From positions 1,768,729 to 1,832,728 of the forward strand of contig CM033110.1 of assembly GCA_019321725.1 (NCBI GenBank): a stretch of DNA of 64,000 bases. Direction: 5' to 3'. The translations under genes and the position numbers were made by a program. Of the stretch, positions 25,825 through 37,262 are shown in pieces; position 1 is the first letter of the stretch; every line of letters starts with the position of its first letter. Source of the DNA: Paulownia fortunei. Lineage: Eukaryota > Streptophyta > Magnoliopsida > Lamiales > Paulowniaceae. The notes under the pieces were generated by a model. That model saw only the letters and a list, made by a program, of their open reading frames with translations. It did no database searches and was not told the DNA's origin.

Positions 25825-27666
25825 TCAAGCTGCCGCCACAGACTCGCCCTTGCCGGAGGTTCTGGTGGCGGAAGCCGCCTGTTCCAAGCGGCGGTGACTT
25901 TCTCCATTTGTTGCGGGCATGGTGGCACACCTCTCTTTCCTTTCATCTTGCTTCATTTGCTGCTCCCTACATTCCAAACTACAAAATGCTGCATCACCCC
26001 TGTAACAAGGCAGCAAATATACAAATTAATGAATAAAATTTTATCTTTTATTTAAATGGCAATAATTGACGCTCCCAAAAATAATTGAAACAAAGAGGAA
26101 AGATATGTGCTTTTTTTTTAAAAAAAAAATCCGATTTTAGTAATTCAATAAACAGGAAAAAAAATATGCGTTAGATATCAAATTAATGCTCAACCTGGGA
26201 AACAGATAAATTGCTTGGAAAAAAATTGCAATACAGGGGAGTATCTATTGCTCAATTATTTCATATTTTGTCCCACACCAAAACAATTTTACATAGTGTG
26301 TCGAAATTAAACGTATATTTTAACCACACTAAGATTTATTTGAAAAGTATTCATCATTAATGATACTTTATGATGTCTTTGGCCCCCAAGTCAAATTTAA
26401 TACAATAAGTTTTGCTAACAAATCTTTCAACCGTGGGCTAGGGTGATCAAGGTACGGTTTTGCAATTTATTTTTTTTATTAATTTCAAACTGAATTGTGA
26501 TAGTACGATTTAAGGCGGTTAAGATGGATTGATGATTTTAATCAACCATAAAAAAAAATGTGATTAAAAAAAATAATTTTCAATATATTAATAAAAAAAT
26601 AAATTGATATGAAAAGATATCTTAACAATAACAATGAAGACGGATTGATGATTTTAATCAAAAAAAAAAATTATGTGATTAAAAAAAATTTCAATATATT
26701 AATAAAAAAATAAATTGATATGAAAAGATATCTTAACAATAACAATAAAATGTTTTACTAAAAGTTCTCAAGAATTAACTGCAAGAAAAAATATAATGAC
26801 AAAATACATATTTTTCAAAAAAAAATCAAATATAACTTTTTGAGAGAAATGAAAAGATGTGACAACAAGAAATAAGAAATATGGGAAAATTTAAGATTCT
26901 AGAGAATTTAGTGATGGAGAAGGAAAAGTTGAAGGAGAAAAATAAATTATGGAATACGATTGATAATGAAAGGATACTTGAATTAGTCAACATAAACAAT
27001 ACATGCTTAACACATAAACAATAGATGTGATTAAAGATTTTAAACCACAATTTATGTAGTAAATCAATATACATGGTGTGCAGTGCAATGCCATTCATGT
27101 AATTTTTTAAATTTTATAATAGTTAGATATTTTAAAATATTATTTCATGGAATTCACTTAGCACAATAAACTTCGTTAGCAAATATTTTATATTAGTTTA
27201 TTTTAAAAAATAATTAACCAAATTCATTTTACTCATTTATAAACCAATAACCATTCTAATTTTTCTCAAACAATAACAGGTATTAAAATTACAGTCAGAA
27301 AAAATGAAAAGCCAGCAGTGGTTCATGACCAAGGTCTACACGTTGTGTTCCTAAAGTGTTGGTGCAAGTCTGAAAGAGGCGAAGAATAGTTTCTTACCTG
27401 TACATATAGATATCACGACCGGCGGCCAAACGGCGGTTGCATAGCCCACAGCTCCTCAAGAAATCAGCGGTCTCTACATGGTTATCGTTCCTAGGGTATC
27501 TCGGCGATAACATGTGATCATATACACCGAATTCGCCGCCGATCACCGCCCTGTGAGCTACTGGCGGTGGAGGCGGCGCCACCTCCATGTTCGCCACATC
27601 GACGGTGATCCCCGCCATGCTTGCTGTTCTACTGAAAGGAGGGCGACCACGCTTGCCCGACATCAT
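25825..27666 (-). CDS. FLZ: FCS-like zinc finger (FLZ, DUF581) protein, two exons
   Basis: Exons on the minus strand: 27666-27398 and 25999-25825, joined by a 1398-bp GT-AG intron. The CDS is 444 nt, or 147 aa. The N-terminus MMSGKRGRPPFSRTASM matches the usual FLZ start, so this ATG is preferred over one 12 codons upstream at 27702 (MIQVSLLQHTLD). The FLZ domain covers residues 69-113: FLRSCGLCNRRL (C73, C76) and AFCSLECREQQM (C96, C100), a C2-C2 finger with the FCS signature split by the intron as in relatives. FLZ proteins are plant-specific SnRK1 scaffolds involved in energy and stress signalling. The C-terminal tail is Ala/Ser-rich without a known motif. The intron carries a tandem duplication and possibly a transposon end. 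Confidence 0.92.
26523..26747. repeat. Two-copy tandem duplication (about 116 bp) inside the FLZ intron
   Basis: GGATTGATGATTTTAATCA starts each copy (26525 and 26642). Both continue through TGTGATTAAAAAAA, TTTCAATATATTAATAAAA and GAAAAGATATCTTAACAATA. The copies differ only in A-runs and a few bases. Confidence 0.88.
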
Positions 27667-27702
27667 ATCTAGTGTGTGTTGGAGGAGGGAGACTTGAATC
27701 AT

Positions 27703-28769
27703 GGGAGTGGAGATAAAGAGAGGTGGGGATGAATCTTGGCCGTTGGATGGAATTCAGACATTAGTAGATGTCCACGTCAGGAATCATTTTCCAGTTTAAT
27801 CATTTTTGTCACTTTTTTTATTTTATTTTTTTCTTTTTCCTTTCTGAATTCTTTCGTTAAGGAATTAAAAGTAGAAAGCAAATATTTGGATAAGAAATAA
27901 TCTTCGTTTTTTAATAAGATATTATTATTATATAAAATTCATCATATACAAATTAATGTAATTATTTCAAGATTAAAATCTCAAAACCTTCTAACAATTG
28001 CTCTCTCAAAAAGACTAACAATCTATTTGTTTGTTTTCATTTTTAAAGAGAATTCTTTCAATTTTTACTATTTAAAATTTTGGAAATGTATTTGTTTTAT
28101 TTTATTTTTATCAAAAATATCCTTTATTTTTATTTTAAATAAATTTCTAATAAAATTTTTGAAATGAAAATATACCATAAAACAAATACACTTTCAACTC
28201 TACTAATATTTCACTTTTTTTATGCATAAAATATTATAAAATAAATATATTTTATTTTTAAACTTATATATTTAATATAAAAATATAACTAATTCAATTA
28301 TATTTTTATTTTTTAAAAATCTAATGAGAATATAAAAATTCTGAAAACATATAAATGATTTAAAAATGAAACCTCTAAAAGTTTGCATAGTTCAATGGGC
28401 TGTGAATATTCCAAATTTTTAAATGAGTTTCCAAACTTTGTGGGAGAGCCGACCAAAGTGAAAATGTTCTTCAAAATCTTAAGTGGAGGATGTAGGGAGT
28501 CTGCCTACTGTCCCCGTGAGCGGTGAATAAAGCCCCACAAATTAGTACTCTTCTTCTTTCCATTCACATTCTTTTTTAAGTGAATCAATTACATATCTAA
28601 TAAATATTAATTATTGATAATTCATTAACAATCAATTAATAACATAATAGACTATTTTAAAAGTAGACAATCTTGGAAAAAAAATTGTCCTACATTAATT
28701 AACCACGCGAGTGCTTATGGTTTATTAGCAATAGGTAAACCTCTCTCATCAAAAGGTATTTTTTTAAGG
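27703..28769. other. FLZ promoter side and intergenic DNA
   Basis: The minus-strand FLZ promoter should lie in the first few hundred bases. The rest is AT-rich, with no gene. Confidence 0.4.
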
Positions 28770-29270
28770 ATAAATTATGAGTTTTGGTCAAAACAGACAA
28801 TATCTATTGGGTGGATATTTTCTCACTTCGTGTCACATGAATTTGGCGCACCGACTCCCCGAGCATCTGCTCGCTGTCTGTGGGATTCCCACATCAGCTC
28901 CTCTAGCATCTGCGCATACAGTCCATTCACATGTTGGGGTTCGTGTTGGGAATGATTCATCCTATATTGAATGGCTTATTACCGGATCCTCTAGCGTACA
29001 CACACACAGTCCACCCACCTGATGGGGGCTTGTGTTGGGGAGGAATTTATTCTAAATCGAATGATTTATTATTATTGGCTCCTCTAGTGTCTGCGCACAC
29101 AGTCCACCCACCTGGTGGAGGTTCGTGTTAGGGAGGGATTCATCCCATAATGAATGACTTATTAGTAAGATATCAGCCCTCTCTTTTTAGGATAAAATCG
29201 TAAAATTTCGGTTAAAGCGGACAATACTTTTTAGACAAACACTTGTCCACTTCATACCACATCACGTGTG
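28770..29270. repeat. Tandem-repeat block: three ~91-bp units flanked by a second repeat pair
   Basis: Three units start CTCCTCTAG(C/T) at about 28897, 28986 and 29078. Each holds a C(A/G)CACAGTCCACCCACC-like segment, a GGTTCGTGTT-like segment and an AATGA(C/T)TTATTA-like end. Outside them, AGGATAAATTATGAGTTTTGG...ACAGACAATA (28767-28801) recurs as AGGATAAAATCGTAAAATTTCGG...GCGGACAATA (29189-29226). The overall layout is nested. ORFs over the units reflect the repeat, not a protein. Confidence 0.8.
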
Positions 29271-29272
29271 TG

Positions 29273-29277
<5 letters not shown>

Positions 29278-29307
<30 letters not shown>
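29278..29307. repeat. (TA)n microsatellite
   Basis: About 15 TA units, preceded by GTGTGTATGTG. Confidence 0.9.
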
Positions 29308-29311
<4 letters not shown>

Positions 29312-29534
29312 TTAAACACAAAATTTCATCATTTTATAATCTCAACTTATTACTTGAGATAGGCTTTATTATCCATCCATTCCTTTCAGCTTTAAAAATC
29401 TAAGACCAAAAGAGATTATTTTGAAATTTCAATCTAGGAGGATTATAATGCAACCATTCTTTTTATATTTTAAAAAAAAATTATAAAAAGAGTACATAAT
29501 CGTCCAAATCCATTACAACTTTGATGGAGTATAA

Positions 29535-29960
29535 TACAGTATTTTCATAATTGGATCGATAATCATACTAATTTTATTATTGGTCAATTATCGTTCCGAC
29601 CGATCATCCAACCGGATTAATGAAAATTGGCAATATTTTTTTATTATATAATATAAAATAGTAACGTAATAAATTAATTATTATGTATTAAATTTTAAAA
29701 ATAAAGAAAGGCATATAACTAACTAAAAAATACACTTAACGATATTTAAAATCTAAATAACTATATATATAATTAAATAGATAGTTTAAATTTTCTCAAA
29801 AAAAACAAAAAACAAAAAAAAAATTGATTGAATTTTCATGACCGATTTGATCAATTTTAATTAATGTAATTTGATTTCTTATTTTTATAGCTAACTAGAC
29901 CAATTATCAATTTTCGATAGATCCGCCTATCTAGACCACTTATGAAGATTATGGTACAAT
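29535..29960. mobile_element. Non-autonomous element with degenerate inverted ends
   Basis: The left end is ACAGTATTTTCATAATTGG; the reverse complement of the right end is ACCATAATCTTCATAAGTGG. Subterminal regions are rich in GATCGAT/ATCAATT-type words. It shares its terminus with 41206-41613 and 13618-13760. No ORF. Confidence 0.55.
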
Positions 29961-32743
29961 GTATGTACTTGTTTGGGTCTTGAAAATTTTGCACTCAATG
30001 CACATGTATTCATTATGCACTGGGTGAATGTACTTTATTATGGACGACTCCATCCTCTTTAAATTTGGTCCACTTCTATCAATGGAGAGATTTCTGAAAA
30101 AAAGTAATACTCCTCATATTTTAAATTTATTGTTTTAATTTTCTTTTTCAAATTTTGTAAAATAAGCTCAATTTTTGGTAAGAGATTTTTTTTTTTTTTT
30201 TCAGAAATGCCGTCTCACTTAAATGATGATTTGGCATTATTAATTTTTAATTATCATTTTTAAAGACAATATATAGATATATACAAAAAAAAATATTTTT
30301 CAAATTTTTATTTAAAATTCGGTACTTAGAAGTACTACTTTTTTTTAATTTTTATGATAATTAAAATTGTTGTTGCTTGATATATAGATAAAAAAGAAGA
30401 CGTACTAGGAAAGTTCACCACCGTGTAAGATGTTGCTAAAGTCCTAAATAATCATTTTCAAGAATAATTGTGTAACATTAATGTATCAATTATTGGGACA
30501 AAATGGGGTCCACAAACATTTGTGCCTTTTGACATAATAAAGTGAAAAGAATAAAAAGCATTAACGTATGATTTTGACAGCCTAAGGCAAAACCAATTTT
30601 TTTTCTGTTTTTTTTCCTTCGTGATATTATTTTATGTGCTAATTCCACTTTTGCCCTTTCTATCTTTGTATTATATCATTTTTGCCCCATTTAAATATTC
30701 AATCATCAATCTTTTTATGAATATTATAATTAATTTAATATGCTCATGTAAAAACACAAAAGAGTAAGAAAAAAAAAGAAGTAAAAAAAAAGGTGCTCCT
30801 CTCTCAATATTATATTTTTATTCTAAATTTACCCATATTGTTTTAATGGGTTTTTCCCGAATGAAATAAAAATTGAAGTCATATAAAAGGAGAAAAGTTT
30901 TCTATTCCTTAGCCAAAAAGATATGTGGCTAAGGAAACGCTTCTTTTTTCCCATATTTTGATTGCTTTCATATGTGAATAGCATACTCTCCCTCTCTCAC
31001 TATCATAGGTCTATTCTAATTTGACATTAAGTTTTAAAAGTTAAAAATGTTCAAATTTTAAATATTTTTTTAATTTACCTAAAAAAAATTGTAATATCAT
31101 CACTTAAGTGACGGCGATACTTTTGAAGAAAATTTCTCATTTTTTGAGAAAATTAAACCATATTTCATATATTCCAAAAAAATAAGAATAAGAACAATAA
31201 ATTTAAAAAAGAAAAATATGTGTACAAGAAGGAGATATGAAATGACAAAAATAACTCATGGGTGCTTGTTAAGAGCAATAGGGAACAAAAATAGTATTTT
31301 AAAAAAGGCAATATATATTGTAATTGATGCATTGAAAATATTAGTCACAAGCTAAGTCACATAAAATGAAAGCTTTCGTGTATTCAAAATCTCCAATTTC
31401 TTCCTTTGTTCTTTTTTACCAAATTCTAAAGATTTATCGTGAGTCATCGTTAATTGCCAATCGTCAATATATTCTTTTATAATTTTTTCATTTTTTTTTA
31501 ATTTTTAGGTATCCCTCTCACTCATCATCTCCAAATAATAAAAAATTTTATTTATTGAAATGACAACATGAGTGAAGAATTTTTGTCATCACTTTTTTGA
31601 AGTGTAATTATCATATTTTGTTGCTTGATTTAAGAATTTTAAGTAGCGTAGGAGATTTAAACTCTTATTCTTAAAGTGTTATAATGAGCTCAAAGCGATA
31701 GAATGCCGCCCCTACCTATATAGAGGAATGTGTGATCTAGGTTACGAGTGTCCAATAAAAGAAAGAAAAAAAAAAGAAAATTGATTTTGAACTCAAAAAA
31801 ATCCACAACTTATTCTCTTATTTAAAAAAAAAAAGAAAATATTGCAATTAATTTTTCATCAAATATTATGGTATGGTTCGGTGAACAAAAGAGAGAGTAT
31901 AGATGTAAACAATGAAGAATATTTATTATAGTGAATTTGGATATACTTTTTAGTGTAATAATAAATAATTAGTTAATTATTTTAAAAAATAATAAAATGA
32001 TATTGAATAATACGAACAGATTAAGATCAGAAAGTTCAGTAACTTAAAAATAGTCAAAGAATCAATATATAAATTAGTTAAAAAAAATTTAAAAGTTTAA
32101 CTTTATATTATAGCAAAGGCAGCAATTATTTTAGAACATAGAATATAAAATTAGGAAAAATAGCACTTATCAAAATTTCATATCCTTCAAAATGAGATAT
32201 AAAAAAATTGATACAATTGTTTCTATTTTATTAATTATGTGGGAAACAATTGTTTTAGACTATGATCTCAACAATGAGATTCCAATCAATTTCAAAACCA
32301 AGATATTGATGTTTCCTACCAACTTAACACATAAGCGTGATGCTCTGGTTTTCTTGCAAGTCCATTTTTGCAATCAGTTATTGCTTTTAGATTTGTTAAA
32401 GACTTTATGTACCAATAGGAATTAATAACAAGCAAATAATTTAGGAGAAAAAATATTTTACTTACTAATTAATTACCAGACAAATCATCTGAATATCATT
32501 AAAAAATATATATATTCTGTTTGTTGTCGGCAGGATTTAATTTAAAGGGAAAGAGATTAACACTATGTTTGGTCTTTTGATTTTAGGCGGAATATATAGA
32601 TAAAAATATTTTTTCGCTTCAAATGACAGTATAAAAGAAACACATAAGAAAAATATATATTTATATATATTTTGTACAATAGTTACATAAATAATTGTGT
32701 ATTTCTAGTTTTTGATATTAGGGATGGAGCTTATGTGTATGTG
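29961..32743. other. AT-rich intergenic stretch
   Basis: No supported gene, RNA or repeat boundary. It contains T-runs (about 30190-30202) and short random ORFs (for example 32192-32425). Confidence 0.4.
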
Positions 32744-32751
32744 TTAATAGA

Positions 32752-33387
32752 TAGGGTGATCATAATTTTTAAAAAATCGTTAAAATCGATCGAATCGTCC
32801 CGCACCGCACCGTTAATATTGATTTATCACAAAAATTGCAATTTAAAATACTAAATAAAGATCAGCGGTGCGATGGCAGTTTGTGAGCTAAAAAAATCGT
32901 CAAAACTGCACCGCCTATTTATACTTAAAAAGGATAATTTTGTAATTAACATATCATACAAAATCCTAATAATTAACTTGATTATTCTTTCTTTCAACCC
33001 ACATCTCTCAATTTCAAAACTCAAAGTCATCCCATCTAAATAAAATTAAATGAATAAGTAAAATATATGAAATGAGTTGAAATTTATACACAACAACGAT
33101 GTAGCTATTAGTATACGAAAAATTATGCTATTATTTTTAGGATGAAAACTATGGTATTATTTTTATGTTAAAGTGATTTTTTTTATTAATAACTTAATTT
33201 TTTTTAGGTTTAATTATTTATCTTTATAGATAAAAAAATCGTTAAACCATCCGCAACCGTTTAAAATCGTACTTTCGTTTTACCTGACAAAATCATAATT
33301 TGAAATTATTTTTCAACAAAACCGTACATGACAATTCTGTTTGAAATTAATGAAAAAAATCATAAAATCACACCATAATCACCCCAA
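32752..33387. mobile_element. Non-autonomous hAT-like element, 636 bp, with 8-bp TSD
   Basis: The left end is TAGGGTGATCATAATTTTTA; the reverse complement of the right end is TTGGGGTGATTATGGTGTGA. Flanks are TTAATAGA (32744-32751) and TTAATAGT (33388-33395), an 8-bp duplication with one mismatch. Subterminal CCGCACCGCACCG and ACTGCACCGCC words are probable transposase-binding motifs. No transposase ORF. Its right end resembles the sequence ending near 52897. Confidence 0.78.
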
Positions 33388-33540
33388 TTAATAGTTATAT
33401 ATTCTTTTCGCTTCATTGTTATATGTATAATTTATTTTGATACATTATTTTAGATGATAAAAATTAAAATTTTCGATATTCTGAAACTATTATTTAAAAA
33501 ATTAGCGATGATAGTTACTGATGTTGCATCCTTATTTTAA

Positions 33541-33787
33541 TAAGACTTAGATAATTTTCAATATATATATATATATTGTAAAATAGTGTCTTATTTTATA
33601 TGTCCTCAAAATTTACGCCAAAGAGTAGTATTAACACTAATACAAACTTTTTAAAATTTCACGCAACACTAATATCACATCCTAGTAGGAAATCAAGTCA
33701 ACCGACTCATAATCCATGCTACAAGAGAGGCAATTGTTTGTCATACATACATATATATATATATATATAAGCCAGCAATCTCCCCTC
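33541..33787. other. AT-rich spacer with two (TA)n runs
   Basis: TA microsatellites at about 33560-33575 and 33748-33768. No gene. Confidence 0.4.
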
Positions 33788-33862
33788 AACAATTGTCCCT
33801 ACACATATAAACAATAGTACAATTCAATTGTACTATTGTTTATATGTTAGGGCATCAATTGT
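33788..33862. repeat. Near-perfect 75-bp hairpin
   Basis: The left arm runs ACAATTG, CCCTACACATATAAACAATA, GTACAATT. The right arm is its complement, reading CAATTGTAC, TATTGTTTATATGTTAGGG, CAATTGT. Arms of about 35 nt with one or two mismatches meet almost without a loop. It could be a minimal MITE or a small-RNA precursor. Confidence 0.85.
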
Positions 33863-33993
33863 AAGAGTATTTTAAATATACAATTATGGAAAAAAATAGC
33901 ATTATAAGAGAACGAGGTAACTACATTCCTTTTTCCAACATAAGTAAGTCCTTGTATATTTTTATTTACATTTAAATGACTCGATATTATTTT

Positions 33994-34053
33994 AATATTA
34001 CGATATTCTCTATAAATTCGAATTTAATATTACGATATTCTCTATAGATTCGA
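33994..34053. repeat. 32-bp tandem duplication
   Basis: AATATTACGATATTCTCTAT(A)(A/G)ATTCGAATT occurs twice in direct succession. Confidence 0.85.
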
Positions 34054-34066
34054 ATTCTGACACTCT

Positions 34067-34254
34067 GTTGTTTTGTCAATTGAAGATTAGTGCTCTGCTG
34101 ATTAGAGTTAAGAATGTAGATTTATAGTAAAAATTATATAAAAAGATAAAATTATTTAGAGTTGTTTTGTCAATTGAAGATTAGTGCTCTGCTTATTAGA
34201 GTTAAGAATGTAGATTCATAGTAAAAATTATATAAAAAAATAAAATTATTTTAT
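34067..34254. repeat. 94-bp tandem duplication
   Basis: GTTGTTTTGTCAATTGAAGA starts at 34067 and 34161. The copies continue through TTAGTGCTCTGCT(G/T)ATTAGAG and AAGAATGTAGATT(T/C)ATAG and end in TAAAATTATTTTA/AG. Only a few bases differ. Confidence 0.92.
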
Positions 34255-34569
34255 GTTAACTTTTTTACGCACCATCTTGTTGGATCAATTTTTATATAAG
34301 TTATTAGTCAATTACATAAGTTCTTATAAAGTTGGATCAATACATTATCAAAAGTGCAAAATTACTCATACTTATAGATAACTCAAGTCTATTTAGACTA
34401 ATCTAAAGTATAGATTTTTTCATTTATGAGACCCTCTTGCATTTCTATACATACAAAACCAAATAAGTGTATCAATTCAACTTTGCAAGAAATTTTTTTT
34501 TTTTCTTTTTTTTTTCTTTTCTTTTCTTTTATGTAATGTATCCAATCCTTATCGATCTTCTTGTAAAGT

Positions 34570-34740
34570 TTAAGTCTAACTAGTCCAAAATTGGCCCATG
34601 ATTTTAAATTTCATAATAAAGTAATTGACAAAGCCCAAATAGGCCCATATATATGATGGGCTTTGTTTACAATAGAGTCCTCACCTCTTTGTTTGGCAGC
34701 ATAAAATGGACCCAATGCCCAGATATGTATTATGGACTGA
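34570..34740. promoter_or_regulatory. GGCCCA/GCCCA motif cluster
   Basis: TTGGCCCATG, AAGCCCAAATAGGCCCATA, ATGGGCTTTG and GACCCAATGCCCAG lie within 150 bp, without an adjacent ORF. This is the third such cluster in the window. Confidence 0.2.
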
Positions 34741-34779
34741 TATTTATATCAATGGAGATTACTTGTTGGTACTCACTCG

Positions 34780-35160
34780 CTAACCAAAATTTCAATTGAC
34801 CAATCATAAACTGAACATCGAATTAAATTCGATTCGGTTATAATTAAATTTTTTTATGGTATTTTCGATTTGGTTTTTAGTTATTATTATTTTTTTAAAA
34901 TAAAAAAAAGGAAAAAAAATAAATAAGAAAATTATAAATGTATTTTTAATTTATTATTTTTAAGTTCGGGTGAGTAAAAAAATAAAAATAGATAAAAAAA
35001 ATATAAAAATATATATAGAAGTATATAAAAATTATAATTCGTTCTCAGTTCGGTTCGACTAACCAAAACAGAACCAAAGATTAAAAATTTAAAAAATTGA
35101 ATTAAAATTTTTGGTTCGTTTTCGATTCGGTTAGACCGTTTAACCAAATTATGAGCACCC
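34780..35160. mobile_element. Repeat element related to 45233-45615
   Basis: It shares AAATTATAAATGTATTTTTA, TTTATTATTTTTAAGTTCGG and GTGAGTA with the copy at 45.4 kb. Its ends carry GGTTCGG/AACCGAA-type words. The flanks TTACTTGTTGG and TTACTTGCTGG may be a mutated target-site duplication. The inverted ends are degenerate (GGTACTCA and GGTGCTCA). Confidence 0.6.
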
Positions 35161-35267
35161 TTACTTGCTGGCAAGATTTTTATCTCGAGTTGAGTTTCTC
35201 ATTTATGTATTAATCACACGATAAATAAATTTAAGCTCGTCACTTACTTTGTAATTAACTTATGCCT

Positions 35268-35268
35268 T

Positions 35269-35297
<29 letters not shown>
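35268..35297. repeat. (TA)n microsatellite
   Basis: About 14 TA units. Confidence 0.9.
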
Positions 35298-35299
<2 letters not shown>

Positions 35300-35436
35300 C
35301 AATCGAGCTTGAACATATTAAATTTGAACAAGATTTTGCAAAATCTCGTAACAATTATTAAGAGGAAAATTTCCGATATTTCTTCTAAGAACACGAATAA
35401 CAGTCCATACAAAAGTAAGACAGATGTCTAGTGGAG

Positions 35437-35798
35437 CTGATAAGCTCCTTAAAATTTCTTAACTTCTTATAAAATATCATAAAATGCTTGGTAAAATTTT
35501 AAGGAAAAGAGCTTATAGATTTAAAAAATAAGATATTAGAATTTTATAAATTACTTCCAAAAATGTAGGAAGTTTTAACTTAAATTTTTGAATTTTTAAC
35601 TAAATTCTTTAATTTTGATTATAATAATTATAAAATTATCATTATTAATATCTTATAAATTTTATGAATTTATTTTATCAAAACACTTTAATAACTTATT
35701 TTCAAAATAAAATTTAACATCTTATAAGTTTTAAATATAAAATATAGAAACTTATAAATTTTTTTATTTAAATTTAACCGAACACCCACCCTCTAAAA
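35437..35798. mobile_element. Third copy of the 9251-type MITE family
   Basis: The right end (ACCGAACACCCACCCTCTA) is the family terminus. The interior holds AATTATAAAATTATCATTATTAAT and CTTATAAATTTTATGAATTTATTTTA-type segments in the family order. The left end is degenerate, near GAGCTGATAAGCTCC. Confidence 0.65.
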
Positions 35799-35839
35799 GC
35801 TTGAGAAATAACTTTCATAATACAATCCCAACCCCCACA

Positions 35840-35840
35840 A

Positions 35841-35884
<44 letters not shown>
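35840..35884. repeat. (AAT)n trinucleotide microsatellite
   Basis: About 14 uninterrupted AAT units. Confidence 0.95.
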
Positions 35885-35886
<2 letters not shown>

Positions 35887-36048
35887 TTAGGAATAAAAAG
35901 TCCTTTGTTTTCACATATAGCAGTATATTTAACCTATATATTTTTAAGGAATTGATAAGAAAGTAATTAATTTTAAGAATTAAGAATCAAGAAAGTAATT
36001 AATTTTAAGAATCAAGAATCAATATCACTGATCACTGATCACGTCTAA

Positions 36049-36084
36049 ACACACACATGTGTGTGCGCGCGCCGTGTGCGTGTG
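36049..36084. repeat. Alternating purine-pyrimidine tract (CA/TG/CG)
   Basis: ACACACACATGTGTGTGCGCGCGC, then GTGTGCGTGTG. It contains a self-complementary CACACACATGTGTGTG core and a CG-alternating run, both classic Z-DNA-prone sequence. Confidence 0.85.
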
Positions 36085-36474
36085 GACGTGTAGCTTCTAA
36101 TTTATAGGCCTGCCGGCCTGAAAACACAAGAGTGTTTTCATTGGCAACTTGACATTTTTCTTTTTTGGTGTTTGATTTGGCAAATACGGTTTTGATATCA
36201 CTACTCGTTATAGTATTTATCCACAATATTTGATTGTAAGGTGAGATATTATCCCATCACAAAAAGTCTTTAGATATATGGGTAATTTGCTCGATGACAT
36301 TATCAACGCTCAAATGAGATTCTAAATAAATATATGTAAGTCAAAATTTTGAGAACAGTTAATTATATATAATTAGTCATATATTCTTTAACTGATAATA
36401 TTTGTAATATAGATTAAAAGGTTTTCGTGGCTTAGGTCTTGGGGTCAGTAGGTTTAGGCCTTAGGACCTCCATG

Positions 36475-37262
36475 GGTTTTAACCCATATTTTATTTTAGT
36501 GCAACTTTTATATAATAATGCAGTTTCTGTATTAAATTCAAAATTTATCACAACCTATCTACTTTAAAATTTTACTTTAAAAAGAATTTTTTTGAGCATT
36601 TTATTTACAATAATTATTTTATTTCATCAAATACCTATTATCATATTAATACAATTACATATTCAATTGATATTTTATGTTTGTTAATTAAATAATATAT
36701 TTTATTAATATAATATAACTGATAGTAAATTAAATAATATACATAAAAATTAAATAATTAATAATAAAATTTAAGTAGAAAAGTAAAAACATAACATTAA
36801 AGTAGATAAAATTTTAGCAATATGAATGTTATAATAATAATAACAATATAAATAAAATAATTAAAATTTATTAAAAATATTTATGTATATATAAAATAAA
36901 AATATAATTTTGTTGAAAAATATACAATTACGATAAAAAATCAAAATTTTGAAATATTTTTAAACAAAACAAAGAAATATAAAATTTATTAAAAAGAATA
37001 TAAATAAAATAATTAAATTCTATTAAAATATTTATGTATATATAAAATATAAAAATATATTTTTTATTGAAAAATATACAATTAGGATAAAAAATAAATT
37101 TTTAAACATAGTAAAGAAATATAAAATTTATTAAAAAAATAGAAATAGAGATAGCGCAACAGTGCAACCGGCTTCAAAATACCACATGAAATGACACTCC
37201 ATTGGGTTCTTCTTCTTTAACAAATATGGCGTCCAACCTTGTAAATGCAGGGTTGGATTTGC
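36475..37262. mobile_element. Dispersed repeat D, copy 1
   Basis: It matches 46225-46945 in opposite orientation. Shared features are TGCAGTTTCTGTATTAAAT near one end, long ATTTATGTATATATAAAAT/TTAAATAATATATTTTATTA stretches inside, and GGGTTGGATTTGC at the other end. The last 130 bp are GC-richer (GCGCAACAGTGCAACCGGC). No ORF. Confidence 0.65.

Noticed and set aside
28777..29131. ORFs with repeated PPDGG/HTHSPPT peptides
   Set aside because: Repeat-derived; frames shift between units and there is no conserved start or domain.
28894..29168. CRISPR-like repeats
   Set aside because: Units are diverged, contiguous and without spacers; this is a plant nuclear minisatellite.
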